A DNA stretch of 15,836 bases from Desulfurococcales archaeon (GTDB lineage Archaea; Thermoproteota; Thermoprotei_A; Sulfolobales; Desulfurococcaceae), in NCBI GenBank assembly GCA_027028805.1, contig JALVHX010000055.1:1-15836 (forward strand), written 5' to 3'. How positions within the stretch are numbered: the first letter of the stretch is position 1; each line of letters opens with the position of its first letter. The translations under genes were made by a program, and so were the position numbers. Below the pieces are notes generated by a model that did not search any database, had not been told where the DNA came from, and was given only the letters and a program-made list of their open reading frames with translations. This document shows, piece after piece, positions 6,801 to 14,485 of this stretch.

Positions 6801-7715
6801 CTAGCGGCTATCAGCTATAGCTTTCATGATCTGCTTAATCGTGACCGCGCCAGACACGCCGGCGGCTCTCTTATGGCCTCCGCCTCCAAGCTTCTTCGCT
6901 ATAAGGGACACGTCCATGGTATCGCTTCTCATGCTGACGCCGTTTGGATACATTATGATGTATATATCGCCGTTGATCCCGTTTCCCACTATGGACTCGT
7001 ATACCTCGCCCGGGTGGAGACGCTGGTCAACATCTTCTGCCACAACAACCTTTACGCCGGCTACCTCGTATGTATACGTGGATGCAACGGCTTTCTCTAG
7101 TAGCTCCGTGTATTCATCCGCTATGTTTCTATAGAGAGTCTCAGCCCACCGGGGCCATATAACGCCTTTCCTGAAGGACTTATACGCGTTGTATCTAACG
7201 TTCCACCTGTACCATCTCAGAACCCTTCTCCATTTAACGGTTACCTCGTGCCTGTTCAGGAAAAAATCGTCATCGTACGCCAGCTCCACAAGCCTCGAGG
7301 CATACTCGTCCGGCTTATCCCAGAGCATTCCATATATTATGCCCGCGGTCACCTCGCCCGTGTCCAGATAAACCCTTGCACCAGCCTCCTCTATATGGTA
7401 TTTATAGCTATGCTCCCACTCATGGTGATCAATCCAAGTCACCTGTACATCGTTGTCCCTCAGCTCACGGATAAGCATATATATCTCATCCAGCCGCCCC
7501 GGCTGTGGATTAAGATCAAGTATATAGAGCTCCCTGATCCTAGCAACAGCGGACAAAGATACAACCTGGCTCAGATACCTCGGAAGAGCGGTGATCGTAG
7601 ACAACACCGTGGTCACGTCGCGTAGCCTGCGGGCCACAAGGGCCGCCGACGTAAGACCATCCAGATCCCAGTGGCTTATTATGATCCTATCCTTAAGCAT
7701 CGCCAACGGGTTCAC
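6801..7715 (-). CDS. DHH/DHHA1 family phosphoesterase
   Basis: 304 residues with the two-domain DHH layout. N-terminal motifs: SHWDLDG (His15, Asp17, Asp19), LDLNP (Asp67) and the signature WIDHHEW (Asp96, His97, His98), plus an acidic YDDDFF (148-150) where the fourth metal ligand is expected. The C-terminal DHHA1 domain ends with GGGGHKRAAG (277-286), the substrate-binding motif of NrnA/RecJ relatives. Such proteins use two Mn ions to hydrolyse phosphodiesters of short oligonucleotides, cyclic dinucleotides or single-stranded DNA; the substrate cannot be chosen from the sequence. It is much shorter than RecJ. The GTG at 7715 is preferred because GGTGAT (7726-7721) lies 5 nt before it; ATG at 7700 is the alternative. 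No partner gene is adjacent on the same strand. Confidence 0.9.
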   Translation of the reverse strand: MNPLAMLKDRIIISHWDLDGLTSAALVARRLRDVTTVLSTITALPRYLSQVVSLSAVARIRELYILDLNPQPGRLDEIYMLIRELRDNDVQVTWIDHHEWEHSYKYHIEEAGARVYLDTGEVTAGIIYGMLWDKPDEYASRLVELAYDDDFFLNRHEVTVKWRRVLRWYRWNVRYNAYKSFRKGVIWPRWAETLYRNIADEYTELLEKAVASTYTYEVAGVKVVVAEDVDQRLHPGEVYESIVGNGINGDIYIIMYPNGVSMRSDTMDVSLIAKKLGGGGHKRAAGVSGAVTIKQIMKAIADSR

Positions 7716-7892
7716 ACCGCATCACCGGGCCGCGGACACAATAGCTAGCCGTGCATAACCCCTTTACTGGATAAGACGATACAACCGGGTACCGCGTCGC
7801 CGCGCATAATAATTAGATAAAACAATTGTTAATATTCTTTGTCTCAATCAGAGAGCCAGTAGGTTGCCGAAACGCTTTAATTAATTCAGAGA

Positions 7893-8369
7893 CTAGGATA
7901 TGGACGCCGATACGAGCCGCCTTATTTTTCGATAAACACTAATAGTATCAATCCACAGCACCGTGGAGAATAATGCGAGAAACGACAAGGAGTACGCGTC
8001 GAGCACAGGGTATCTGGCCAGGATATAGAATAATAGGAAGATGGTCGAGCTGAGCGCGTAGAACAGCGACCTCGGGAAGATGCTTCCCCTGAGCACTACA
8101 AAGAGGGAGAAAAGAGAGCTCCTAGGCCTGACAGCCACATAGCCTCCATCGCCGCGGGCCGCATAGCCCATCGAGACAAGCCTCTCCAAGTGATGCCTCG
8201 CACTATTAGGGCTCTTGAAGCCGGCCAGCCTCTGAACCTCCCTTATGCTGAGGGGCCTACGGCTACTTAGGAGTATAAAGTATACCTTAAGTGTCGTCCC
8301 AGAGAGATCAACAAGGGGATCATTGAGGGTTATCGATGATCGGCCGCGTAGACCCAATACGCCAGGCAC
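7893..8369 (-). CDS. Membrane-bound winged-helix transcription regulator
   Basis: 158 residues. About 20-83 form a winged helix-turn-helix: LSGTTLKVYFILLSSRRPLS, then IREVQRLAGFKSPNSARHHL with the recognition helix, and a wing near YAARGDGGYVAVR. Two hydrophobic segments follow (about 103-119 and 125-147), so the DNA-binding domain sits on the cytoplasmic side of the membrane. The gene begins 13 nt after the stop of the secreted anchored protein, so the two are very likely co-transcribed. The start is either GTG at 8369, which abuts GGAG, or TTG at 8357, for which GGAGGTG is 9 nt upstream; the second fits ribosome spacing better. The pairing suggests a surface sensor that signals to a membrane-held regulator, which is inference. 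Confidence 0.8.
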   Translation of the reverse strand: MPGVLGLRGRSSITLNDPLVDLSGTTLKVYFILLSSRRPLSIREVQRLAGFKSPNSARHHLERLVSMGYAARGDGGYVAVRPRSSLFSLFVVLRGSIFPRSLFYALSSTIFLLFYILARYPVLDAYSLSFLALFSTVLWIDTISVYRKIRRLVSASIS

Positions 8370-8382
8370 CTCCAGCCCCTAG

Positions 8383-9234
8383 TCATATGCGGCGGGCGAT
8401 TATCCGAGACAATATATACGCGGATACAATAGACACCGAGGCGAGCAGAAAAGCATAGAGAACATCAACCATATCCAGGGAGCCGGAGGGGCCCCGGTAA
8501 CCCGGGGAGCCCGTATCGATCCCATCACCGCCGCCAGCCGGCGAGGAAGTATTCGCCGCCGCAACGCCTCCATCGTCTACCCTGCCGCCGGGGCCCATAT
8601 CCTGCGTGGTCTCCGGCACCGAGGCCTCCCCGCTACCCGGCGGCTGACTAGTGTTGTTGCCGCTCCCGATATGTGGTGAGGGCAGGGAGCCCATCGGGGG
8701 CGGAGCCGGGTTATCGGCGTACGTGAACCCCCTGGCCGCCTTGAGGACAACCGTTATCCTCTCAACGCCTCCGATAACAGTGTCGCTATACTCGTCCTGT
8801 ATGGCGAGCACGGTTGAGCCGTCACCATATATTACCTTGAACCGGCCTATCCTGAGAAGCTTGTTGTACACCGTGGTGTTCTCTCCAAGCCTTATCGTTA
8901 TATTATAGAGCATTATCTTGGACGACGCCGGGACAGGGCCTTTATGGAAGCTATAGGAGAGAGATATGCCGGGCATACTGGTGTTCATAGATAGATATGC
9001 CGCCGAGGCGCTTGTATATATGATACTGATGTTCAACAAGCCCTGGCTGGTGTTGAGGAACACATACGGGTTCTCCAAGACGCTTAGCGTGGCATTGCCG
9101 CGGCGCTCATTAACAAGGATCACAACTATACTTATAGCTTCCACACGGCCCTCCTTTACAAGCGCCGCGGCGGCCGCCGAGGCCGCCACCAGCATAGCCA
9201 GCACTATGGCCGCCAGCATCCTCATCGAGAACAC
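8383..9234 (-). CDS. Secreted, glycosylated, C-terminally anchored surface protein
   Basis: 283 residues. Residues 1-24 are a signal peptide (hydrophobic and Ala-rich). Residues 30-170 look beta-rich and hold N-x-S/T sites at Asn47, 61, 68, 84, 111 and 119. Residues 176-252 are a Pro/Gly/Ser-rich, probably flexible stalk with further sites near Asn193/194 and 228. A TM segment (258-280) and a short basic tail (ARRI) anchor the C-terminus. I do not recognise the ectodomain. GTG at 9234 has GGTG 4 nt upstream and is preferred over ATG at 9225. It is first in a two-gene unit with the membrane winged-helix protein and may be its extracytoplasmic partner. Confidence 0.8.
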   Translation of the reverse strand: MFSMRMLAAIVLAMLVAASAAAAALVKEGRVEAISIVVILVNERRGNATLSVLENPYVFLNTSQGLLNISIIYTSASAAYLSMNTSMPGISLSYSFHKGPVPASSKIMLYNITIRLGENTTVYNKLLRIGRFKVIYGDGSTVLAIQDEYSDTVIGGVERITVVLKAARGFTYADNPAPPPMGSLPSPHIGSGNNTSQPPGSGEASVPETTQDMGPGGRVDDGGVAAANTSSPAGGGDGIDTGSPGYRGPSGSLDMVDVLYAFLLASVSIVSAYILSRIIARRI

Positions 9235-9264
9235 TCCACCTATCTAGGAGATCCGCTTCAATGC

Positions 9265-9273
9265 CTTTTAACA
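9265..9273 (-). promoter_or_regulatory. Candidate TATA box for the surface protein/regulator operon
   Basis: The minus strand reads GTTAAAAGG about 31-39 nt before the GTG at 9234. This would place the transcript start close to 9243, leaving a leader just long enough for the GGTG site. Confidence 0.45.
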
Positions 9274-9359
9274 GTATCCGCGGCCCCCGCGTGTACAAGA
9301 CATTTGATCCCATGGATGGCTCATGGGGATAAGCGTTGGCGATATAGAGAGGATGTGTG

Positions 9360-11285
9360 CTAGAACGGGTTGGGCGGGAGCCGTGGCTTAACATATATCT
9401 TCTCCATGTCCCCGGCCACTATGTATCCATCAGCCACTATCCCCGCGAATACCGTGGCGTTGCCCCATTTAGTATACCTTACTCTTATAAGCCTCGTATA
9501 CGTGGAGCCCGGCTTAACGCTAACCGGCTTAACGCTCTCCTCAACCTCGATCCCGGATCCACATACAAGTATTGCGGGACGAGCCTCCTTCTCCAACCCG
9601 TTCTCGACAACCACCCGTATAAAGCCGTGCTCCCCCTCAACAGCATCACCCTCCCGCTCAACGCTTATACTGAGGCGGCCGAGCCTCTCAGCAACGAGGC
9701 GGTCAACCTCAGCCAACCACATATTGATAGTCTCGGGCTTCCAGAACTCCGCCCACCAGTAATCACTGTCAAGGGCGTGCCAGAGAGCCCATCGGGCCCT
9801 AGAAGAATACTCGTCTCTGCCCACGACCCTTTCATATCCCCTTATCAACCTATAGCGAGCCACGGCCCTGAACCACATCTCCTCGTGCTCGGCCACCTCG
9901 CCGCGCCACTTACGGAACCCGCCCAGCCAGCTGTTCAACGGGACATGCTTTAGGACGCGGCGGGGAGGCTCTTTCTCCAAAACGTTTCTCAGCCCAGCTG
10001 TGCGGAGGAAACCATCCTCCTCGACCAGCTGTAGGTGCCGGACCAGTTTTTCTAGATAAAACGCTGTCTGGGGCGGGTTTTTCGGGAAAACCATCCAGTT
10101 CTCGCCGTCAAGGGCGAGTGTTAGAACCCTGTTGCCTCCGTCAAACCATTGCTCAGAGATCCTCAGAGCGGTCTCATACGCGTTCCTCCACGCATGAGGC
10201 TCGTCGTAGAAATTGTTGTTGAATCCGAGGATATCGCTGAGCACGTGGTCTCTGAAGAACACTGTTATATGGCTCCCCGTGGCCGGGTTCACGAGGATAT
10301 AGGGCTCGCGGGGACCGGCCTTGTCGCCGACCGCTCCCATGAAATGATGCTGGTCGTCTAGAACAGTATACTCTATGTTATTCCTAGCATATATATCGAC
10401 GAGCTTCATCGAGAAAGCCATCTCCGGGGTCCATGCCCCGAGGGCCCGGTAGCCTCCCCCTATAACCCTCTCCGTCACACCCCTACCATACACGAGCTCC
10501 TCCTCAACCACATCATCCATGTCCAGGACCTCGGCCAGATACCCGGCTATCGTGTGGGCATATATGCTGGTCAACACGTCTATCTGGCCCCGGGAGACAG
10601 CGGCCCTGTATAGATCAAGGGTCTCCCGGACCCGTGCGGCCTCAGGGCTATCCGGAGCATATTTCTCTCCACTGGTGAACTCGACCCCCTCCTCTATAAT
10701 CATCCTCCACTGCTCCAGGAGGCTAGGGCTCAGATTATAGGTAGCCCTGAAACCCCTTATCCTATCCAGCAGAACAGCGTGGAAGTGATACGGGCCAAGC
10801 CCATAGGGCGCCAGGTGGCTTCCCCACACATAGATATACGCCCACGGAGAATGGATCTTTCCATCAACAGTATAGTTGGGGGCCTGGTGGTGATGCCACA
10901 CAAACGCCAGCAGGAAAGGCCTCCTCTCCCCGGGATCAGCTACCAGGAGACTGGCCGAGTCATATTTTTTATCATCAACATATAGCTCCAACGCATACCT
11001 GCCAGGCTCCTCTGGCCCGGGGAGATCAGCTGAAACGACACGAGTCTTCCCTGAGGGAAACTCAACAGTGTCCCCGTACACCGGTACACGGCGCCCCCCG
11101 CCGGCCAGGTACACCTGTATCTTCTTAACCTTGTTCACGTCGCCATAGTTGTAGCCTACTACATGGATCCTGTTCGAGGCGCCCGGACCCATGATCGGTT
11201 TATCGGCGACCACGTAGGCCTCCAGTCCATCAATGATCTTTACCGGGATAAGCGCATGGTAACTAGACGGGTCGGGAGCCGCCAC
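9360..11285 (-). CDS. GH57 glycoside hydrolase without signal peptide (alpha-glucan active type)
   Basis: 641 residues. Residues about 10-118 look like a beta-sandwich. The GH57 barrel follows with all conserved motifs: WHHHQAPN (130-137), IYAHT (241-245), GAWTPEMAFS with predicted nucleophile Glu288, LALDGENW with predicted general acid Asp393, and HALDSDYWW (503-511). Residues from about 537 form a second beta-rich domain. The family acts on alpha-glucans (amylase, pullulanase, branching or 4-alpha-glucanotransferase); the exact activity cannot be read here. No signal peptide or TM segment is present, so it is probably intracellular, unlike the GH57 at the right edge, to which its C-terminal half is clearly homologous. 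The GTG start lies 2 nt after the stop of the Zn-ribbon-like gene, pointing to translational coupling. Confidence 0.9.
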   Translation of the reverse strand: MAAPDPSSYHALIPVKIIDGLEAYVVADKPIMGPGASNRIHVVGYNYGDVNKVKKIQVYLAGGGRRVPVYGDTVEFPSGKTRVVSADLPGPEEPGRYALELYVDDKKYDSASLLVADPGERRPFLLAFVWHHHQAPNYTVDGKIHSPWAYIYVWGSHLAPYGLGPYHFHAVLLDRIRGFRATYNLSPSLLEQWRMIIEEGVEFTSGEKYAPDSPEAARVRETLDLYRAAVSRGQIDVLTSIYAHTIAGYLAEVLDMDDVVEEELVYGRGVTERVIGGGYRALGAWTPEMAFSMKLVDIYARNNIEYTVLDDQHHFMGAVGDKAGPREPYILVNPATGSHITVFFRDHVLSDILGFNNNFYDEPHAWRNAYETALRISEQWFDGGNRVLTLALDGENWMVFPKNPPQTAFYLEKLVRHLQLVEEDGFLRTAGLRNVLEKEPPRRVLKHVPLNSWLGGFRKWRGEVAEHEEMWFRAVARYRLIRGYERVVGRDEYSSRARWALWHALDSDYWWAEFWKPETINMWLAEVDRLVAERLGRLSISVEREGDAVEGEHGFIRVVVENGLEKEARPAILVCGSGIEVEESVKPVSVKPGSTYTRLIRVRYTKWGNATVFAGIVADGYIVAGDMEKIYVKPRLPPNPF

Positions 11286-11287
11286 GG

Positions 11288-11668
11288 CTACTCAGCCCCC
11301 TCCTCCCTGACAACGAGCTCTGTCTCACAAGCCTCAGGGGCCTCGCCGCTTATCCTCTTCCAGTCAACCTGCCTCCTTATGATCTCGGATAAATGATGCT
11401 CCAGCATCCTCACAGCCTTCTCCCTGCCCAGCCGCGTAGCGTTCCAGGTGACGTAGGGGGGATAGAAGGCCGCGGTCTTGACGAGCACCTTGCCATGCTT
11501 CTTGTCAACCCTGAACTCTATGTAGCCGAGCTCCTTTAGGTGGCACGCGGGGTTGGGGCAGAGTATATCTATCTCGCAGTGTTCTTTCTTCACGAAAACC
11601 AGCTTATACTCCGAGGGACTCCTTATTATGCGGCCGCATGGACATTGTAGAAAATCCTGTTCCCCCAT
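11288..11668 (-). CDS. Cysteine-rich, Zn-ribbon-like protein upstream of GH57
   Basis: 126 residues. Cysteines 9 and 11 (CPC) at the N-terminus and 31, 37 and 42 (CEIDILCPNPAC) offer four or more ligands for a structural zinc. The middle (45-70) looks beta-stranded, and 78-105 is a charged helix. A lone Cys114 lies near the acidic tail. No signal peptide. The ATG at 11668 has GGTG 7 nt upstream. The stop is 2 nt before the GH57 start, so the proteins are made together and may work together, for example as regulator or accessory subunit. I do not recognise a named family; no DNA-binding motif is clear. Confidence 0.75.
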   Translation of the reverse strand: MGEQDFLQCPCGRIIRSPSEYKLVFVKKEHCEIDILCPNPACHLKELGYIEFRVDKKHGKVLVKTAAFYPPYVTWNATRLGREKAVRMLEHHLSEIIRRQVDWKRISGEAPEACETELVVREEGAE

Positions 11669-11712
11669 AACCCTGCACCACGGCCAGCACGGTGAAGAGA
11701 CGCCACGTTGTA

Positions 11713-11725
11713 GCTCTTTTAGGCG
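11713..11725 (-). promoter_or_regulatory. Candidate TATA box for the Zn-ribbon/GH57 operon
   Basis: The minus strand reads CGCCTAAAAGAGC, about 45-57 nt before the ATG at 11668. Another A/T core (TTGTTTAAACATGG) lies about 40 nt further upstream. Assignment is tentative. Confidence 0.3.
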
Positions 11726-11808
11726 TTTTGCGTTATTAATGTTAACAATCCATGTTTAAACAACTGATTAAATAAATACATGGGGCCCCGCGGAGAACGC
11801 GTTGACGC

Positions 11809-11840
11809 AAAAATAAATATGGATACGCATACTATAATCC
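11809..11840 (+). promoter_or_regulatory. Candidate promoter of the ABC operon
   Basis: AAAAATAAATATGG (11809-11822) and ACTATAATCC (11831-11840) are the A/T-rich cores nearest the operon. Either would give a leader of roughly 40-65 nt containing the 11865-11879 hairpin. Confidence 0.3.
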
Positions 11841-11864
11841 AATTACTGGATCAGGCGGGTAGCC

Positions 11865-11879
11865 GGCCCGCGGCGGGCC
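11865..11879 (+). promoter_or_regulatory. GC hairpin in the leader of the ABC operon
   Basis: GGCCCG (11865-11870) and CGGGCC (11874-11879) form a 6-bp stem around CGG, 28 nt before the TTG start of the permease. No good Shine-Dalgarno site follows it. A regulatory role is possible but not shown. Confidence 0.3.
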
Positions 11880-11907
11880 ACAGATCCTGGGCGAGGGATA
11901 TCCCGGG

Positions 11908-12465
11908 TTGAAGAACAATAGAGAAGAAACAGTGCTCCCCCTCACCGAGGCAGTATACATGGCGGTGCGGAGCATAAGGCTACGGCTCGGAAGAATACTC
12001 GTAGTAATAATGGCCATAGCCGCCAGCATAGCCTACATGGTCAGCCTCGATCTACTGGCGCGCGTGCTCGCCTCAAGCATACCTCCCGAGGGGGTAGGCA
12101 TCTACATGCTTCTACTAGACGCGACAGCCTTCATAGTCGCCGCCGCCGGAACCATGAACTCTCTCCTAATACTCGTCGCGGAGAGATACCATGAGATAGG
12201 AACCATGAAGAGCTTCGGCGCCCGCGACATACATATACTCGAGCTAGTGCTCATAGAAGCCACGCTACTAACCCTGATCGGAGGCCTCATCGGATACCTG
12301 GTCGGGCTCGGCATAGGATACGGGCTAGGGGGATCAGGGGATCCAGGAGCACTCTTCGCCAAAGCAATGGCCGTCGCGTTCATAATAGGCATAGTCTCGG
12401 CCTCATATCCCGCCTACCACGCCGCCAAGATGAGCCCCGTGGAGGCGCTCCGCTATGAGCTCTAG
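11908..12465 (+). CDS. Minimal FtsX-type ABC permease lacking the extracytoplasmic domain
   Basis: 185 residues. Residues 13-28 (TEAVYMAVRSIRLRLG) match the amphipathic helix that precedes TM1 in MacB/LolC-type permeases. TM1 spans about 29-51, TM2 about 65-91, the coupling region AERYHEIGTMKSFGA is at 91-105 (compare ERTREIGIRKALGA), TM3 about 111-140 and TM4 about 151-168, ending in the typical [17 protein letters not shown]. Usual members have roughly 400 residues with a 200-residue external domain between TM1 and TM2; here only about 12 residues remain. The TTG at 11908 is the only start in the frame that keeps the N-terminal helix; an in-frame TAG lies at 11860. The stop overlaps the start of the first ATPase by 11 nt, so the products form one complex. 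The substrate is unknown. Confidence 0.85.
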   Translation: MKNNREETVLPLTEAVYMAVRSIRLRLGRILVVIMAIAASIAYMVSLDLLARVLASSIPPEGVGIYMLLLDATAFIVAAAGTMNSLLILVAERYHEIGTMKSFGARDIHILELVLIEATLLTLIGGLIGYLVGLGIGYGLGGSGDPGALFAKAMAVAFIIGIVSASYPAYHAAKMSPVEALRYEL

Positions 12466-13216
12466 CCTCGCCGCCGAGGAGACAGGGAGGCAGGTTGTTA
12501 GACGCATAGAATACGTGGTCGAGGTCATAGATATAAGGAAACACTACAGGCTCGGCAAGATAACGGTAAAGGCGCTAGACGGGGTAACCTTTAGCGTGAA
12601 ACGAGGCGAGTACGTCAGCATAATGGGGCCCAGCGGGAGCGGGAAAACAACACTCTTCAACATGATAGGGGGACTAGACAGGCCTACGGGCGGGAAAGTC
12701 TACATAGACGGCGTCGACATAGCGATGCTCGACGCCTACGAGCTCGCATGGCTTAGAGCCAAGAAGATAGGCTATATATTCCAGACATTCAACCTTATAC
12801 CAGTCCTCACCGCCGCCGAGAACGTCATGCTACCAATGATCTTCGTCGGCACACCCTACTCGGAGGCGATAATAAAGGCTAGGAAGCTACTGGAACAGGT
12901 GGGGCTAGGCAGGTTCGCCAACCACAAGCCGGGGGAGCTGAGCGGTGGACAACAGCAGAGGGTAGCGGCGGCCCGCGCACTAGCAAATGATCCATCGATA
13001 ATACTCGCCGACGAGCCGACGGGTAACCTGGATCTACAGACAGGGCTTAGGCTGATAAACCTACTAAAGAAGATCAATGTTGAGAAAAACGTTACCATAG
13101 TCACAGCCACCCACGATCTCAAGATGATCGATATAAGCGATAGGATAATCTGGATACGCGACGGGAGGATCGAGAGAATAGAGCTTAGGAGAGACATAGA
13201 GGCTGAGGCGGGATGA
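12455..13216 (+). CDS. MacB/LolD-type ABC transporter ATPase, copy 1
   Basis: 253 residues with all nucleotide-binding motifs: Walker [10 protein letters not shown] (58-66), Q-loop Gln110 in IFQTFNLIP, signature LSGGQQQR (162-169), Walker B ILADEP with Asp186 and Glu187, and switch His220 in ATHD. The FQTFNLIP and [15 protein letters not shown] wording is typical of the MacB/LolD/FtsE group that drives FtsX-type permeases by mechanotransmission rather than by channelled transport. Compared with copy 2 it has an N-terminal extension of about 12 residues (alternative GTG at 12515). The ATG at 12455 lies inside the end of the permease gene, and its TGA overlaps the ATG of copy 2 by 4 nt. Confidence 0.95.
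   Translation: MSSSLAAEETGRQVVRRIEYVVEVIDIRKHYRLGKITVKALDGVTFSVKRGEYVSIMGPSGSGKTTLFNMIGGLDRPTGGKVYIDGVDIAMLDAYELAWLRAKKIGYIFQTFNLIPVLTAAENVMLPMIFVGTPYSEAIIKARKLLEQVGLGRFANHKPGELSGGQQQRVAAARALANDPSIILADEPTGNLDLQTGLRLINLLKKINVEKNVTIVTATHDLKMIDISDRIIWIRDGRIERIELRRDIEAEAG
12632..12688 (+). repeat. Near-identical 57-nt block shared by the two ATPase genes (copy A)
   Basis: Bases 12632-12688 equal 13345-13401 except for one silent change (A at 12667, C at 13380). The block covers Walker A and the following helix. Similar blocks are 12983-13017 with 13696-13730 (35 nt, identical) and 12886-12906 with 13599-13619 (21 nt, identical). Confidence 0.9.
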
Positions 13217-13944
13217 GCAGGGAGGTCGTGGTAAAAGTAGTTGATCTACACAAGTATTATAGATTAAAGGGCGAGACCGTTAAGGCTCTTCAAGGGATAA
13301 ACCTGGAGATATACCGGGGCGAATACCTATCAATCCTCGGGCCAAGCGGGAGCGGGAAAACAACACTCTTCAACATGATCGGGGGACTAGACAGGCCTAC
13401 GCGGGGCACGGTCTATATAGAGGGCGTCGACATATATAAACTGCCGGAGAAGCGCCTAGCCTATTTCAGGAACCGGAAGCTGGGATACGTTTTCCAGACA
13501 TATAACCTGATACCCTATCTAACCGCCGTCGACAACGTCGCGCTACCAATGATCTTCGCGGGGGTCCCGAGACGCGAGAGAATAGAGAAGGCTAAGAGGC
13601 TACTGGAACAGGTGGGGCTGGGCCACAGGCTATGGCACAAGCCATTCGAGCTAAGCGGCGGGCAACAACAGAGAGTAGCCATAGCTAGGGCGCTCGCAAA
13701 TGATCCATCGATAATACTCGCCGACGAGCCCACCGCAAACCTGGATCTAACAACCGGGAGACAGATCATAGGGCTCCTCAAAGACATAAGCCTCGAGAAA
13801 AACGTGACCATCATAACGAACACACACGACCTAAAGATGATCGATGTAAGCGACAGGGTTGTCTGGATCAGGGATGGCCGCGTCGAGAGAATAGAGGAGA
13901 GACAGGTGGTCGAGCTACACGATATAGTGATAGATATAGCCTAG
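13213..13944 (+). CDS. MacB/LolD-type ABC transporter ATPase, copy 2
   Basis: 243 residues, a close paralogue of copy 1 with a complete motif set: Walker [10 protein letters not shown] (43-51), Gln95 in [17 protein letters not shown] (147-154), Walker B with Asp171 and Glu172, and His205 in NTHD. Because neither copy has lost a catalytic residue, a heterodimer with two active sites or two alternative homodimers are both possible. The C-terminal tail ([16 protein letters not shown]) differs from that of copy 1 and may set a separate role. The ATG overlaps the upstream TGA (ATGA), with GAGGCGGG just before it as ribosome site. The gene ends 4 nt from the stop of the converging 13949 gene. Confidence 0.95.
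   Translation: MSREVVVKVVDLHKYYRLKGETVKALQGINLEIYRGEYLSILGPSGSGKTTLFNMIGGLDRPTRGTVYIEGVDIYKLPEKRLAYFRNRKLGYVFQTYNLIPYLTAVDNVALPMIFAGVPRRERIEKAKRLLEQVGLGHRLWHKPFELSGGQQQRVAIARALANDPSIILADEPTANLDLTTGRQIIGLLKDISLEKNVTIITNTHDLKMIDVSDRVVWIRDGRVERIEERQVVELHDIVIDIA
13345..13401 (+). repeat. Near-identical 57-nt block shared by the two ATPase genes (copy B)
   Basis: Partner of 12632-12688. Identity extends to third codon positions, while neighbouring parts of the genes have clearly diverged, so this is more than protein conservation. Confidence 0.9.
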
Positions 13945-13948
13945 CTGG

Positions 13949-14485
13949 CTAGCCGAGCCTCCTAATTATATAAGAGGCCGCCTCCTCGTTAACCCTATAT
14001 ATGCGGCGTATTTTCTCGACCGGGCGGAGAGTGGAGAACACGCCCGTCCTACCCCTTATTACGACACTACCCCTCTCGCCCCCATATACCTCTATGATCT
14101 CGGGGGAAACCAGGGCCTCAAAGACCTCGTATCCCGCGGCCGCGGCCTCCCCGGCGACTCGGGGAGAGAGGTTATGGGGGCCCCTACACTCCATATGTCT
14201 CGATAAAAACCTTCTCCTAGAGATGCACTGGAAAAGAAGCCCTGTACCGGGAGCCAGTTTTCTTAATACAGGGTGCTTACCCGGCTCCACGACACCGATT
14301 GTTACGAGATAGAAGTCGAGGCTCATACGAATATAGTTCTTGGCTATGAAAAAATAGTCCAGGCTAGGGGATCGGGGCCTGAAAATATATAGGGAGCTGG
14401 TCTTCTTCAAGACCTCTCCTATAACATCGGCGAGGGCGCGCTCGACCAGCCTCGAGATATCCCCTGTCAGCAACCATGCCCTCAC
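13949..14485 (-). CDS. Unknown 178-aa protein translationally coupled to the surface GH57
   Basis: A soluble, basic protein without signal peptide or TM segment. The N-terminal half looks like helix then strands (LYIFRPRSPSLDYFFIAKNY near 32-51); the middle has two cysteines (Cys87 and Cys99) within an Arg-rich stretch, and the C-terminus is Arg-rich and helical. I do not recognise a family. Its GTG start at 14485 overlaps the TGA of the surface GH57 gene (GTGA), so ribosomes can pass directly from one to the other. Converging with the ATPase gene, it leaves a 4-nt gap and no space for a terminator of its own. Confidence 0.75.
   Translation of the reverse strand: MRAWLLTGDISRLVERALADVIGEVLKKTSSLYIFRPRSPSLDYFFIAKNYIRMSLDFYLVTIGVVEPGKHPVLRKLAPGTGLLFQCISRRRFLSRHMECRGPHNLSPRVAGEAAAAGYEVFEALVSPEIIEVYGGERGSVVIRGRTGVFSTLRPVEKIRRIYRVNEEAASYIIRRLG

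Noticed and set aside
9357..9953. Rightward 198-codon ORF
   Set aside because: Antisense to the GH57 C-terminal domain; rich in Pro/Leu/Ser, as expected from the opposite strand of such coding.
11908..13944. ABC operon as an alpha-glucan or maltose importer serving the GH57 enzymes
   Set aside because: The ATPases and permease belong to the MacB/LolD/FtsX type; there is no solute-binding protein and no MalF/MalG-type permease.
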